Assembly: GCA_009926125.1 (NCBI GenBank)
Contig: RFPM01000004.1
Location: 1-58,889, forward strand
Source of the DNA: Flavobacteriales bacterium
GTDB lineage: Bacteria > Bacteroidota > Bacteroidia > Flavobacteriales_D > Crocinitomicaceae
Direction: 5' to 3'
Length of the DNA stretch: 58,889 bases
Made by a program: the position numbers and the translations under genes. The notes beneath the pieces are model-generated. The model worked only from the letters and a program-made list of their open reading frames with translations. It searched no databases and was not told where the DNA came from. The first letter of the stretch is position 1, and each line of letters opens with the position of its first letter. Shown piece by piece: positions 1 through 7,997 of the stretch.

Positions 1-848
1 AAAACGATTGCTCCAAAAAGGCAGAAAATAATAAAGGAAACAAAAAGTCCTCTCCAAATTCCACTTCGGACATTTAGATCCCGTGTTTGATGTGTTGAAG
101 TTTTATATTTCGAGAGCGTAAACAACTCGTTTGTAAAAGATTTAACATTCGTTATCCCCGTAAGTGCTTCCTCGATAATTGAATTTGATTCTGCAGTAAA
201 ATTTTGTGCTTCTTTACTTAACTTGCGGATAAATCGACCGAAAAATACTGCCACAATAGCCATAACAGGAACTGTAGCTAACATTATCAATGCTAATTTC
301 CAGGAAATAAAAAACAGAAAAGCAATGCCACCAAAAACAATAATTATCTGTCTAAAGAATTCGGCAATAGTTGTGCGCAATGTCTCTTGAAGCTGAACAA
401 TATCGGAAGAAACACGACTTGTAAGTTCACCGACCTTACTTTTGTTGAAAAAATCCATCGGCATATAAACCAATTTCTCAAAAGCATCATTTCTGATGTC
501 ACGCAAAGCATTTTCAGTAACATTATTAAATATTACAACCCTTACAAAAGAAAACAAAGCTTGAAAAGCAAATAAAATAAATAAAGACAAAGCAATAGAA
601 TTGATATTTTCCATGCTAATAAAATCAATAGTGCCAGAACTACTCGTTTTTGAGCCGCTAGCTCCTAGCAATTTTCCCATTAAATAAGGAAAAACTAAAC
701 CTGCAGAAGTTGATAAAACCAGAAATACCCAACCAATAAAATAAACAAAAGCATAGGGCTTAAGATACGAAAAGATTCCCTTCGCTTTTCTATAGCTATC
801 CTTTGTTAATTTAACTTTTTCAGTTTTTTCTTTCTTCGGTGATAACAT
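1..848 (-). CDS. ABC exporter, MsbA/lipid-flippase type, N-terminal part (cut by window edge)
   Basis: The reading frame opens with ATG at 848 and runs off the left edge without a stop, giving about 282 residues. After a Lys-rich cytoplasmic start, hydrophobic segments lie near residues 32-58 and 82-102, with another pair at about 165-205. The intracellular-loop sequence MPMDFFNKSKVGELTSRVSS is typical of the type-1 ABC exporter transmembrane domain; the ATPase domain would lie outside the window. Such half-transporters dimerise in the inner membrane and export lipids, drugs or peptides. The substrate cannot be told from this part. The gene is divergent from rpmH, and a TATTTTTG element (871-864, minus strand) lies just upstream as a possible promoter. 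Confidence 0.85.
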   Translation of the reverse strand, partial: MLSPKKEKTEKVKLTKDSYRKAKGIFSYLKPYAFVYFIGWVFLVLSTSAGLVFPYLMGKLLGASGSKTSSSGTIDFISMENINSIALSLFILFAFQALFSFVRVVIFNNVTENALRDIRNDAFEKLVYMPMDFFNKSKVGELTSRVSSDIVQLQETLRTTIAEFFRQIIIVFGGIAFLFFISWKLALIMLATVPVMAIVAVFFGRFIRKLSKEAQNFTAESNSIIEEALTGITNVKSFTNELFTLSKYKTSTHQTRDLNVRSGIWRGLFVSFIIFCLFGAIV

Positions 849-863
849 TCATGATATTTGTCA

Positions 864-871
864 CAAAAATA
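864..871 (-). promoter_or_regulatory. Candidate -7 element for the ABC exporter
   Basis: The minus strand reads TATTTTTG, matching the Bacteroidota TAnnTTTG -7 consensus, 16 bases upstream of the ATG at 848. I see no clear TTTG -33 partner, so this is a weak call. Confidence 0.35.
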
Positions 872-920
872 GTGTGGTTTATTGGTATTGCGGTAATTTT
901 AAATAAAAAATTAAAAAGAA

Positions 921-950
921 TTTGTTTTAAACAAAATTTTACTATCTTTG
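921..950 (+). promoter_or_regulatory. Bacteroidota-type promoter for rpmH
   Basis: TTTG at 921-924 is followed after 18 bases by TATCTTTG at 943-950. Both match the -33 (TTTG) and -7 (TAnnTTTG) elements read by the Bacteroidota primary sigma factor. The rpmH start codon follows 36 bases later, which leaves room for a short leader. Confidence 0.75.
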
Positions 951-986
951 CAACCTCAAATTTAGCGACAATATTAAGTTAAAATC

Positions 987-1145
987 ATGAAAAGAACATT
1001 TCAACCATCCGTAAGAAAAAGAAGAAATAAGCACGGTTTCCGTAGCAGAATGGCATCAAAAAATGGTCGTCGAGTTCTAGCATCACGTCGTAAAAAAGGA
1101 AGAAAGAAATTAACAGTTTCTGACGAACCTATGCACAAAAGATAG
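987..1145 (+). CDS. rpmH: 50S ribosomal protein L34
   Basis: This 52-codon ORF encodes a very basic protein beginning [20 protein letters not shown], the invariant L34 signature, followed by the usual Arg/Lys-rich remainder. L34 is a small structural protein of the large ribosomal subunit. The C-terminus ([10 protein letters not shown]) is a few residues longer than the 44-46 residues common in other phyla, as usual in Bacteroidota. The gene has its own promoter (921-950) and a hairpin terminator right behind it (1163-1190), so it looks like a single-gene unit. It is not next to dnaA or rnpA here. Confidence 0.97.
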   Translation: MKRTFQPSVRKRRNKHGFRSRMASKNGRRVLASRRKKGRKKLTVSDEPMHKR

Positions 1146-1162
1146 AAATTACAAAATATTTA

Positions 1163-1190
1163 AACCTCTTAATTCAAGAGGTTTTTTTTT
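1163..1190 (+). terminator. Rho-independent terminator of rpmH
   Basis: AACCTCTT (1163-1170) pairs perfectly with AAGAGGTT (1176-1183) around a 5-base loop and runs into an uninterrupted T tract to 1190. It lies 17 bases after the rpmH stop codon. Confidence 0.85.
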
Positions 1191-1249
1191 GACCTCAATT
1201 TTTTGAGAATATTTGCTGGATTTAAATTAGAGAGCTAGTCAAAAAAAAC

Positions 1250-2863
1250 TCAATTTGTAAGCACCTTGGGGGAAGCTGCTAAAATATCACTGCTTGTTCC
1301 CTCTGCAAATTTCTCGAAATTCTTAACGAATTTTGCTGCTAAACCATTCGCTGTTCGATCATATTGATCTTTGTCAGACCAAGTATTTCTTGGATTCAAT
1401 AATTCAGAAGGTACTCCATCACAAGAACTTGGAAATGCCAAATCAAATATAGGCAAGGTCTCAAAATGAACACCATCTAATTTTCCTGTTAATGCAGCTG
1501 TAATCATTGCACGAGTATAAGAAAGCTTCATGCGACTTCCAACTCCATAAGAACCTCCTGACCACCCAGTATTTAACAACCAAACATTGATATTTTCACG
1601 ATCTAATTTGTCGCCCAGAAGTTTAGCATATGCGGCAGGATGTAAAGGTAAAAATGCAGCGCCAAATCCAGCAGAGAAAGTAGTTGTAGGCTCGATTACA
1701 CCAACTTCAGTTCCTGCAACTTTAGCTGTATATCCAGACATAAAATGATACATTGCTTGGGCTTTTGTAAGTTTTGAAATTGGAGGTAAAACTCCAAAAG
1801 CATCAGCAGTTAGAAAAAATATGTTTTTCGGTGCAGCTCCAATTGATGGCACAGCTATATTATCGATAAAATTTATAGGATAAGAAACCCGAGTGTTTTC
1901 TGTAATTGTATTATCAGTATAATCAGGCGTTGAGGACTCACTTTCGAAGCCAATATTTTCTAACAAAGCACCAAATTTAATCGCATCATAGATTTGTGGC
2001 TCTTTTTCCCGCGTTAAATCGATTGTTTTTGCATAGCATCCACCCTCAAAATTAAATACAGTATCATCACTCCAGCCATGCTCATCATCGCCAATTAAGC
2101 GACGATTAGGATCGGAAGATAAGGTAGTTTTTCCTGTTCCAGATAAGCCAAAAAAAATTGCTGTATCGCCATTCTGTCCGATATTTGCTGAACAATGCAT
2201 TGATAAAACATTTTTTTCGTGTGGCAATAAAAAATTTAATGCAGAAAATATTCCTTTTTTTATTTCGCCGGTGTAACCAGTTCCTCCGATTAAAATCATT
2301 TTTTTTGTGAAGTTCAATACTGCAAAATTATGCTGTCTTGTCCCATCAATTGCCGGATCAGCTTTAAAACTCGGCACACAAACAATATGCCAGTCTGGAT
2401 TGAAATTTTGAATTTCATCATTAGTCGGCCGGAGAAACATATTGTATGCAAATAAATTTGACCAAGGGAATTCAGAAACTACTCGAATATTTAATCTAAA
2501 TTTTTCATCAGCACAGGCATATGTATCTCGAACATAAACATCTTTTTCCACCAAAAAACTTTTCATTCGAGAATAAAGCGCATCAAATCTCTCAGAAGAA
2601 AATCCAATATTTACATCGCCCCACCAAACTGCTTTTTCAGTAATTTCATCCCGAACAATGAATCGATCTTTTGGAGAACGACCTGTAAATTCACCTGTAT
2701 CAATAGCAAGAGCGCCAGTATCGGTTAGCATTCCATCTCCAGTAATAATACAATCTTCTATTAATTCAGAAGGCGAAAGATTCCAAAATTGCTGCCCTAA
2801 ACCAAATAAGCCAATAGATTTATTTAAATCATTGTTAATTCCATATTTTCCAATTAACTCCAT
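1250..2863 (-). CDS. pckA: Phosphoenolpyruvate carboxykinase (ATP)
   Basis: The 537-residue protein is of normal length for ATP-dependent PEP carboxykinase, the cytosolic enzyme that converts oxaloacetate and ATP to PEP, CO2 and ADP at the entry of gluconeogenesis. Visible motifs are the substrate-binding GRSPKDRF (61-68), the kinase-1a P-loop GLSGTGKTT (239-247) and the kinase-2 metal site GDDEHGW (258-264). Together these separate it from the GTP-dependent family. The ATG at 2863 gives the expected N-terminus. It is convergent with rpmH and divergent from the serine hydrolase at 3137, so it is probably monocistronic. A TAATTTTG element (2909-2902) could be its promoter. Confidence 0.96.
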   Translation of the reverse strand: MELIGKYGINNDLNKSIGLFGLGQQFWNLSPSELIEDCIITGDGMLTDTGALAIDTGEFTGRSPKDRFIVRDEITEKAVWWGDVNIGFSSERFDALYSRMKSFLVEKDVYVRDTYACADEKFRLNIRVVSEFPWSNLFAYNMFLRPTNDEIQNFNPDWHIVCVPSFKADPAIDGTRQHNFAVLNFTKKMILIGGTGYTGEIKKGIFSALNFLLPHEKNVLSMHCSANIGQNGDTAIFFGLSGTGKTTLSSDPNRRLIGDDEHGWSDDTVFNFEGGCYAKTIDLTREKEPQIYDAIKFGALLENIGFESESSTPDYTDNTITENTRVSYPINFIDNIAVPSIGAAPKNIFFLTADAFGVLPPISKLTKAQAMYHFMSGYTAKVAGTEVGVIEPTTTFSAGFGAAFLPLHPAAYAKLLGDKLDRENINVWLLNTGWSGGSYGVGSRMKLSYTRAMITAALTGKLDGVHFETLPIFDLAFPSSCDGVPSELLNPRNTWSDKDQYDRTANGLAAKFVKNFEKFAEGTSSDILAASPKVLTN

Positions 2864-2901
2864 AGTTTAAATTCTAAGTAAATGCTATAAATTAATACTT
2901 G

Positions 2902-2909
2902 CAAAATTA
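2902..2909 (-). promoter_or_regulatory. Candidate -7 element for pckA
   Basis: The minus strand reads TAATTTTG (TAnnTTTG), 38 bases upstream of the pckA ATG. No convincing TTTG -33 element is visible at the right distance. The 273-base region 2864-3136 between the divergent pckA and serine-hydrolase genes otherwise shows only AT-rich sequence and no RNA gene. Confidence 0.4.
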
Positions 2910-3116
2910 CAATTATCACACTTAAAAAAAGATTTAAAATTCAGATTTTTCCAACAAATCAAATTTAGATTGTTGACAAATTAATTTGCTTAACTCTTAA
3001 AAGATTTGTATATTAAGTTAGTGTCATTCATACACTTTACATTCAACCAAATAATTAATAATACTCATCTGTTCATATTCTTTTGAGAGTAAATTAAAAC
3101 AAACTTAATAATTGAA

Positions 3117-3124
3117 TAAATTTG
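3117..3124 (+). promoter_or_regulatory. Candidate -7 element for the serine hydrolase operon
   Basis: TAAATTTG matches TAnnTTTG, but it lies only 12 bases before the ATG at 3137 and has no well-spaced TTTG partner. A transcript from here would have a leader of only a few bases. Confidence 0.3.
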
Positions 3125-3136
3125 TAAATAAAGAAA

Positions 3137-5062
3137 ATGTATTATCACAAAAAAATAGCACGAGTTTTCTTCATCTTGATTTTAGGGTGTATGTTTTCTT
3201 TTTGTGTAAATAAACATGGTCAAGAAAAAATTACCTGGGAATACCCAAATCTACCGACAGAATGGCTATCAAAAGATTTAAGAAGTTTAAATTTTCTACC
3301 TTTAAATCAGCAATATTTTGAATACGAGAAATCAATTACACTTTTAGAGAATAAAGATAATTTACTCCCACTTGGTAGACTGGACCTAAATATTGGTTTG
3401 GTAAATATCGGCGGGAATCCCAACGAGTTTTTGGAAACAAGCGAGCTTTTTATTTCTGGAAGTTCAATAGATGCTCCAAATTTCAATTTAATTTCAGCAA
3501 AAGATTGGGCTAAAATCATTGACAGTGAAATAATTTTACTTAGTCTTCATGCAAATGTATTTAGTGACGGGGGAAATATTATTGATTCAATAAACAGTCA
3601 ACTATTTGAGAAACTTCCAAAATCAGCAAAAATCATTCTAAGTATTTTTGGGGATGAGGAAATATTACAACAAATCGAAACCAAAAATATTTCTGCATTA
3701 ATTTTAGGGAAAGAAAATAATAAAATAGCTCAAAGCCTTGTTTGTCAAACAATTTTTGGTGCAGTTTCTATTTCCGGAAAGACAAATAATGAAATTAAGA
3801 CTAAAGATCAAATTTACCCAAGTGGATTTGGTATTGAAATTTTGGCAAATGGTAGACTGAAATTTAGTCAAGCAACTGAAATTGGAATAGATGCTGAAAA
3901 ATTATCTGAAATTGATCAAATAGCTTTGAATGGAATTAGAGATGGAGCATACCCTGGCTGTCAAATACTAGTTGCTGTTGATAACAAAATAATCTACCGA
4001 AAGAGCTTTGGAAACCAAACATATGAAAAAGACGCTAGAAAAGTTGAGAATGATGATGTTTATGACATTGCTTCAATTACAAAAATTGCAGCATCAACTT
4101 TACTCGCAATGCATCTTCAGTCGCAAGATAAATTTAACCTCAATAAAAAGTTAAAAGACTATATTCCTGAATTAATCAATAAAACTGAATATGGTGAAAT
4201 TGGATTAAGAGAAATGATGGCTCATCAGGCTGGTTTGACACCATGGATTCCATTTTATAAAAGAACACTCAAAAATGGTGAGTTAAATCCCTTTATTTAT
4301 AACAATTTAAAATCGGAAAATTTCAAACTGCAAGTTGCTGAAAATATATTTATAAAACCATCTTACGTAGATAGCATGTATGCTCAAATATTTCAAACTC
4401 CACTAGGAGCAAAGAAATATCTTTACTCTGATCTCTGCTATTATTTCACACAAAAAATTCTTGAAAAACAAATTAACTGCAAACAAGATGAATATTTACG
4501 AAAAAATATTTACGGACCAATGGGCTTGAGGTTTGCACGCTATTTGCCATTAAACTATTTTCCAAAAACAAAAATTATACCAACAGAAAATGATTTAATC
4601 TTCCGAAAACAACTTATTCATGGTCATGTTCACGATCCAGGAGCCGCAATGCTTGGAGGTGTTGCAGGACATGCAGGACTTTTTTGCAATGCAACTGACT
4701 TAGCTAGTATTATGAACCTTTTTCTTCAAAAAGGGAAATATGCAGGCATTACATTCTTCGATGAAAAAACAATAAATGAATACACAAAAGCTCAATTTAC
4801 TGGAAATCGCCGAGGTGCAGGATTTGACAGGCCAAATACAAGTGGTGGTGGTCCTTGCGATATTTTAGCATCGCAGGAAAGTTTTGGTCATTCTGGATTC
4901 ACAGGAACATTGGCTTGGGCAGATCCAAAAGATAAGGTCATCTTCATATTCCTCTCAAATCGTGTAAATCCGGATGCTGAAAATTGGAAATTACGCGACT
5001 TAAATATCAGGACTAAAATTCAACATGTTGTTTACGAAGCTGTTCAATCAAGAAAAAAGTGA
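3137..5062 (+). CDS. Exported serine hydrolase: GH3 C-terminal-like domain fused to a beta-lactamase/PBP-type domain
   Basis: The 641-residue protein starts with a signal sequence (1-24) that has a Cys-containing end and may be a lipoprotein signal. Residues 60-230 look like the C-terminal domain of GH3 beta-N-acetylhexosaminidases, with SITLLENKDNLLPL near the start and QTIFGAVSISGK near 204-214. Residues 255-640 form a class C beta-lactamase/DD-peptidase-like domain with SITK (Ser313, Lys316), YSD (430-432) and HSG (585-587). Bacteroidota commonly carry a protein of about 970 residues that joins a full GH3 hexosaminidase to this serine hydrolase; here the catalytic GH3 barrel is missing and no remnant lies upstream. 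A role in cell-wall muropeptide turnover is inferred, supported by murQ two genes downstream. The hydrolase fold is clear; the substrate is not. Confidence 0.85.
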   Translation: MYYHKKIARVFFILILGCMFSFCVNKHGQEKITWEYPNLPTEWLSKDLRSLNFLPLNQQYFEYEKSITLLENKDNLLPLGRLDLNIGLVNIGGNPNEFLETSELFISGSSIDAPNFNLISAKDWAKIIDSEIILLSLHANVFSDGGNIIDSINSQLFEKLPKSAKIILSIFGDEEILQQIETKNISALILGKENNKIAQSLVCQTIFGAVSISGKTNNEIKTKDQIYPSGFGIEILANGRLKFSQATEIGIDAEKLSEIDQIALNGIRDGAYPGCQILVAVDNKIIYRKSFGNQTYEKDARKVENDDVYDIASITKIAASTLLAMHLQSQDKFNLNKKLKDYIPELINKTEYGEIGLREMMAHQAGLTPWIPFYKRTLKNGELNPFIYNNLKSENFKLQVAENIFIKPSYVDSMYAQIFQTPLGAKKYLYSDLCYYFTQKILEKQINCKQDEYLRKNIYGPMGLRFARYLPLNYFPKTKIIPTENDLIFRKQLIHGHVHDPGAAMLGGVAGHAGLFCNATDLASIMNLFLQKGKYAGITFFDEKTINEYTKAQFTGNRRGAGFDRPNTSGGGPCDILASQESFGHSGFTGTLAWADPKDKVIFIFLSNRVNPDAENWKLRDLNIRTKIQHVVYEAVQSRKK

Positions 5063-5094
5063 ACCCATTAATCAAGATGATTTATTGATTTAGC

Positions 5095-5102
5095 TATATT
5101 TG
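5095..5102 (+). promoter_or_regulatory. Candidate internal promoter before the phosphoribosyltransferase
   Basis: TATATTTG matches the TAnnTTTG consensus 19 bases upstream of the ATG at 5122. It lies in the 59-base gap after the serine hydrolase. It may let the phosphoribosyltransferase-murQ part be transcribed separately. No good -33 box is seen. Confidence 0.4.
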
Positions 5103-5121
5103 TACAAACACACTTGAAATT

Positions 5122-5616
5122 ATGCAAGTAATATTAAACCACCAGCAAATCGAGCAAAAAATCACTCGTTTAGGACATCAAATCCTTGAAAACTCTTTTG
5201 AAGAAAAAACACTTTTTATTGGAGGAATAATCGGAAATGGTAGCATTCTTGCAAAAAAAATTGTAGAAGTAATTAATGCTAATTCAACTATAAAAATTAT
5301 TTATTTCGAAGTTTCAATAAATAAAGAAGAACCGTGGAGTGAAAAAATCCGCTTATCAATTGATGAAAAATTATTAAAAAAAGGATATATCATTCTTGTT
5401 GATGATGTCATAAATTCAGGAAAAACAATGCAATATGCCGTTATGAAATTTCTTGAGCAAGCAACAAAAGCGATTAAAACTGTTGCTTTAGTTGATAGAG
5501 CACACAGACGATATCCTATTAAAACTGACTTCATTGGTTTGGGTTTATCAACTACTTTAAAGGATCGGGTTGAGGTCGAACTAGTTGACAATAATTTCAA
5601 AGCTTATTTAGTTTAG
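5122..5616 (+). CDS. PyrR-like phosphoribosyltransferase
   Basis: The 164-residue cytosolic protein has the PRPP-binding loop VDDVINSGKT near residues 94-103 of a type I phosphoribosyltransferase. Its tail VALVDRAHRRYPIKTDFIGL closely resembles the same region of PyrR, the bifunctional pyr-operon attenuator and uracil phosphoribosyltransferase. It is slightly shorter than PyrR (about 180 residues), and no pyrimidine gene is nearby, so regulatory function is not supported. Only 3 bases separate its stop from the murQ start, so the two are co-translated. The substrate is unknown; uracil or another nucleobase is a family-based guess. Confidence 0.8.
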   Translation: MQVILNHQQIEQKITRLGHQILENSFEEKTLFIGGIIGNGSILAKKIVEVINANSTIKIIYFEVSINKEEPWSEKIRLSIDEKLLKKGYIILVDDVINSGKTMQYAVMKFLEQATKAIKTVALVDRAHRRYPIKTDFIGLGLSTTLKDRVEVELVDNNFKAYLV

Positions 5617-5619
5617 AAA

Positions 5620-6432
5620 GTGAAAAAAATCACCGAATCTTCCTCGAATCATGAACATTTAGATAAAATGTCTACTCAAGAATTGTTGACTAATATAAAT
5701 AAGGAAGACCAATGTGTAGCTCTCGCAGTAGAAAAGGAAATTTTATCTATAACTTCCTTTATTAATGCTTGTTTTGAACGAATGAAAAATGGAGGCCGTT
5801 TGTTTTATATCGGAGCAGGAACAAGTGGAAGATTAGGGATTGTTGACGCGAGTGAATGTCCCCCAACATTTGGAATAGAACATGGAATTGTAGTAGGGAT
5901 AATTGCTGGAGGTGATGCTGCAATTCGAAAAGCAGTAGAATTTGCAGAAGATGATAAAGAACAAGCATGGAAAGATCTTCTAGAATATAAAATCACGAAA
6001 GGGGATACAATAATTGGCATTGCAGCTTCCGGCTCTACACCATACGTAATAGGAGGTCTAGAAAAAGCAAAACAAAACGGAATTTTAACAGCCGGAATTT
6101 CATGTAATCCAGACTCGCTTTTAGCGAAAACAGCGCAATTTGCTATAACTCCAATTGTTGGTCCTGAATTTGTCACTGGAAGTACACGTATGAAATCAGG
6201 GACTGCGCAAAAACTAGTTTTAAACATGATTTCAACTTCACTAATGATAAAACTCGGTCGTGTAAAAGGAAATAAGATGGTTGATATGCAATTGAGTAAT
6301 GACAAACTTATTGATCGAGGAACAAAAATGATTATGGATGCAACACAAATTGATTATTCAGCAGCTGAAGTTTTACTGAAGAAATTTGGTTCAGTTAGAA
6401 AAGCAATTGAAGCTTATAAAAATGGTAACTAA
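5620..6432 (+). CDS. murQ: N-acetylmuramic acid 6-phosphate etherase
   Basis: The 270-residue protein is a MurQ sugar-isomerase (SIS)-fold etherase. It splits MurNAc-6-phosphate into GlcNAc-6-phosphate and D-lactate in peptidoglycan recycling. The family block YIGAGTSGRLGIVDASECPP covers residues 63-82 and holds Glu79; Glu110 sits 31 residues later, matching the spacing of the two catalytic glutamates of E. coli MurQ (83 and 114). GIAASGSTPYV is the second phosphosugar-binding segment. Translation begins at GTG 5620, because no ATG fits before the conserved N-terminal region TESSSNHEHLDKMST. Its stop overlaps the next ATG (TAATG), showing tight coupling. Confidence 0.95.
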   Translation: MKKITESSSNHEHLDKMSTQELLTNINKEDQCVALAVEKEILSITSFINACFERMKNGGRLFYIGAGTSGRLGIVDASECPPTFGIEHGIVVGIIAGGDAAIRKAVEFAEDDKEQAWKDLLEYKITKGDTIIGIAASGSTPYVIGGLEKAKQNGILTAGISCNPDSLLAKTAQFAITPIVGPEFVTGSTRMKSGTAQKLVLNMISTSLMIKLGRVKGNKMVDMQLSNDKLIDRGTKMIMDATQIDYSAAEVLLKKFGSVRKAIEAYKNGN

Positions 6433-7472
6433 TGACTGATTTTGATCCAAATGGCGTTGGTATTGCAAATGGAAATATTTTTGGTTTCCCCTGCACTGAA
6501 GAGGATGCAGATATTGTAATTATTCCAATTCCTTGGGATGCAACTGCATCTTATGGAAAAGGAACGAGTAATGGTCCAAAAATTATTTTAGATGCTTCAA
6601 CACAACTAGATTTTTTTCATCCTGATCTTGAAAAAGCGTATGATACTAAAGTGTTTATGTCACAGATTTCCAAAGAATGGAAAGAACTAAATGATAATTT
6701 AAGCGCTAAAAGTGTCAGCTATTTAGATTACTTGGAAAAACATGGAGAAAGTGCAGCGAAAGAAAAATATATCACAGAAATAACAGAAATAAATAAAACA
6801 CAAGTTGCTTTAAAAGAAAATTTAAAAGAGCGTTGTCTAAAGCTAATTTCTACTGGTAAAATCCCTGCTGTTCTTGGTGGTGAACATTCTACACCACTTG
6901 GATTAATTGAAGCTTTAAATGAAAAATATTCAAGTTTTGGAATCTTACAAATTGATGCTCATGCAGATTTAAGAACTGCCTACGAGGGTTTTACGCAATC
7001 GCATGCAAGTATTATGTATAATGTACTCTCAAGTTGTGAGAACATGCATAAATTAGTACAAGTTGGCATCAGAGATATTTCAGATGCAGAAGTACTTTTG
7101 TCACAAAAAGACAATCGCATTGAAACATTTTACGATTGGGATATAAAAAATCAAGCATACGCAGGTAAAACTTGGAGGGAACAAGTAAATGAAATTATTC
7201 AGCAACTGCCAGAAAACGTATATATTTCCTTTGATATCGATGGACTTAACCCTTCACTGTGTCCAAATACTGGAACTCCTGTAGCTGGCGGATTTAATTT
7301 GCAAGAAATCTCTTATCTATTTGCGAAAGTTGTTGCTTCAGGTAAAAAAATTATTGGTTTCGACTTAAATGAAGTTGCGCCAGGAAAAGAAGGTGATTGG
7401 GATGCAAATGTTGGAGCAAGAGCATTGTGGGAGCTTGTTTGTATTACTGAAAAAAGTAGAAGATCACACTAA
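6432..7472 (+). CDS. Ureohydrolase (agmatinase/formimidoylglutamase family)
   Basis: The 346-residue protein carries all binuclear manganese motifs of the arginase superfamily: GGEH (149-152), DAHAD (175-179) and SFDIDGLNP (266-274). The N-terminus (DPNGVGIANGNIFG) and the roughly 60-residue insert at 75-140 are typical of the Bacteroidota agmatinase-family subgroup rather than of true arginase, which this window encodes separately at 52959-53897. It hydrolyses a guanidino compound, and the exact substrate (agmatine, formimidoyl-glutamate or other) cannot be read off. There is no hut or polyamine gene beside it. It overlaps murQ by one base, so it is translated in the same operon. Confidence 0.85.
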   Translation: MTDFDPNGVGIANGNIFGFPCTEEDADIVIIPIPWDATASYGKGTSNGPKIILDASTQLDFFHPDLEKAYDTKVFMSQISKEWKELNDNLSAKSVSYLDYLEKHGESAAKEKYITEITEINKTQVALKENLKERCLKLISTGKIPAVLGGEHSTPLGLIEALNEKYSSFGILQIDAHADLRTAYEGFTQSHASIMYNVLSSCENMHKLVQVGIRDISDAEVLLSQKDNRIETFYDWDIKNQAYAGKTWREQVNEIIQQLPENVYISFDIDGLNPSLCPNTGTPVAGGFNLQEISYLFAKVVASGKKIIGFDLNEVAPGKEGDWDANVGARALWELVCITEKSRRSH

Positions 7473-7491
7473 TTTTAAGACAATCCACTCT

Positions 7492-7989
7492 ATGAAACTA
7501 AAGTTAAGTGCGTTTATTGGAATAATTTTGGGACTCGTTTTCTTAATTAGTGTTTCCCAAATAATTCTAGGGGAATTGTTTCCTTGGTTAAATTTTACAA
7601 TTGCCTCTGGTCTTCCATTAATTATATTCCTACTTTCCTTTTTAATTCAAGATAAAAAAATTATAACCTTAAAAGTAGTTTACAGCTTTATTATTCTTCA
7701 ATTTTTTATAGCCATTTATTTTTTAATAAATCCTGTTTACCTCAAGTTGTACTGGAATTTACTTTTTATTCCGACAATACTTTTTATTTTTTTTCTCTTT
7801 TTAGAATTTGCCCTACGAAAAAACAAATTGGTTTGCAACATCTTAAAAATCTGTATTGCGGTTTTAGGGATTTCAATTCTTAGTAACCTATTATTCACCA
7901 ACTATTTTATTGACTTAATAATTAAAGGATCTATTTTTTTAATTATTGTGCTTTTAATATCATCAGAAAATAAAGTTGAGCAGAAATAG
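7492..7989 (+). CDS. Small integral membrane protein of unknown function
   Basis: From ATG 7492 the protein has 165 residues and is almost entirely hydrophobic, with about five predicted transmembrane segments separated by short Lys-containing loops. The frame stays open upstream into the ureohydrolase gene, but that part is out of phase with the real gene. ATG 7492 lies 19 bases after the ureohydrolase stop and begins directly before a positive-inside first helix, so I chose it. No family was recognised. It is the last gene of the plus-strand run and is convergent with the repeat protein. Confidence 0.65.
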   Translation: MKLKLSAFIGIILGLVFLISVSQIILGELFPWLNFTIASGLPLIIFLLSFLIQDKKIITLKVVYSFIILQFFIAIYFLINPVYLKLYWNLLFIPTILFIFFLFLEFALRKNKLVCNILKICIAVLGISILSNLLFTNYFIDLIIKGSIFLIIVLLISSENKVEQK

Positions 7990-7997
7990 AATATTAT

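Noticed and set aside
387-575. 62-codon plus-strand ORF
   Set aside because: It lies antisense to the ABC exporter frame, which is open from 848 to the window edge with clear family motifs.
2864-3136. Search for a degraded GH3 barrel upstream of the serine hydrolase
   Set aside because: The 273 bases hold no GH3-like fragment in any frame that I can see; the stretch is AT-rich intergenic DNA.
5805-6305. 166-codon ORF antisense to murQ
   Set aside because: Long antisense frames are expected opposite conserved genes; it shows no family motif and murQ is certain.
7369-7491. Upstream extension of the small membrane protein
   Set aside because: This part overlaps the end of the ureohydrolase in another frame; ATG 7492 gives a clean membrane protein after the ureohydrolase stop.
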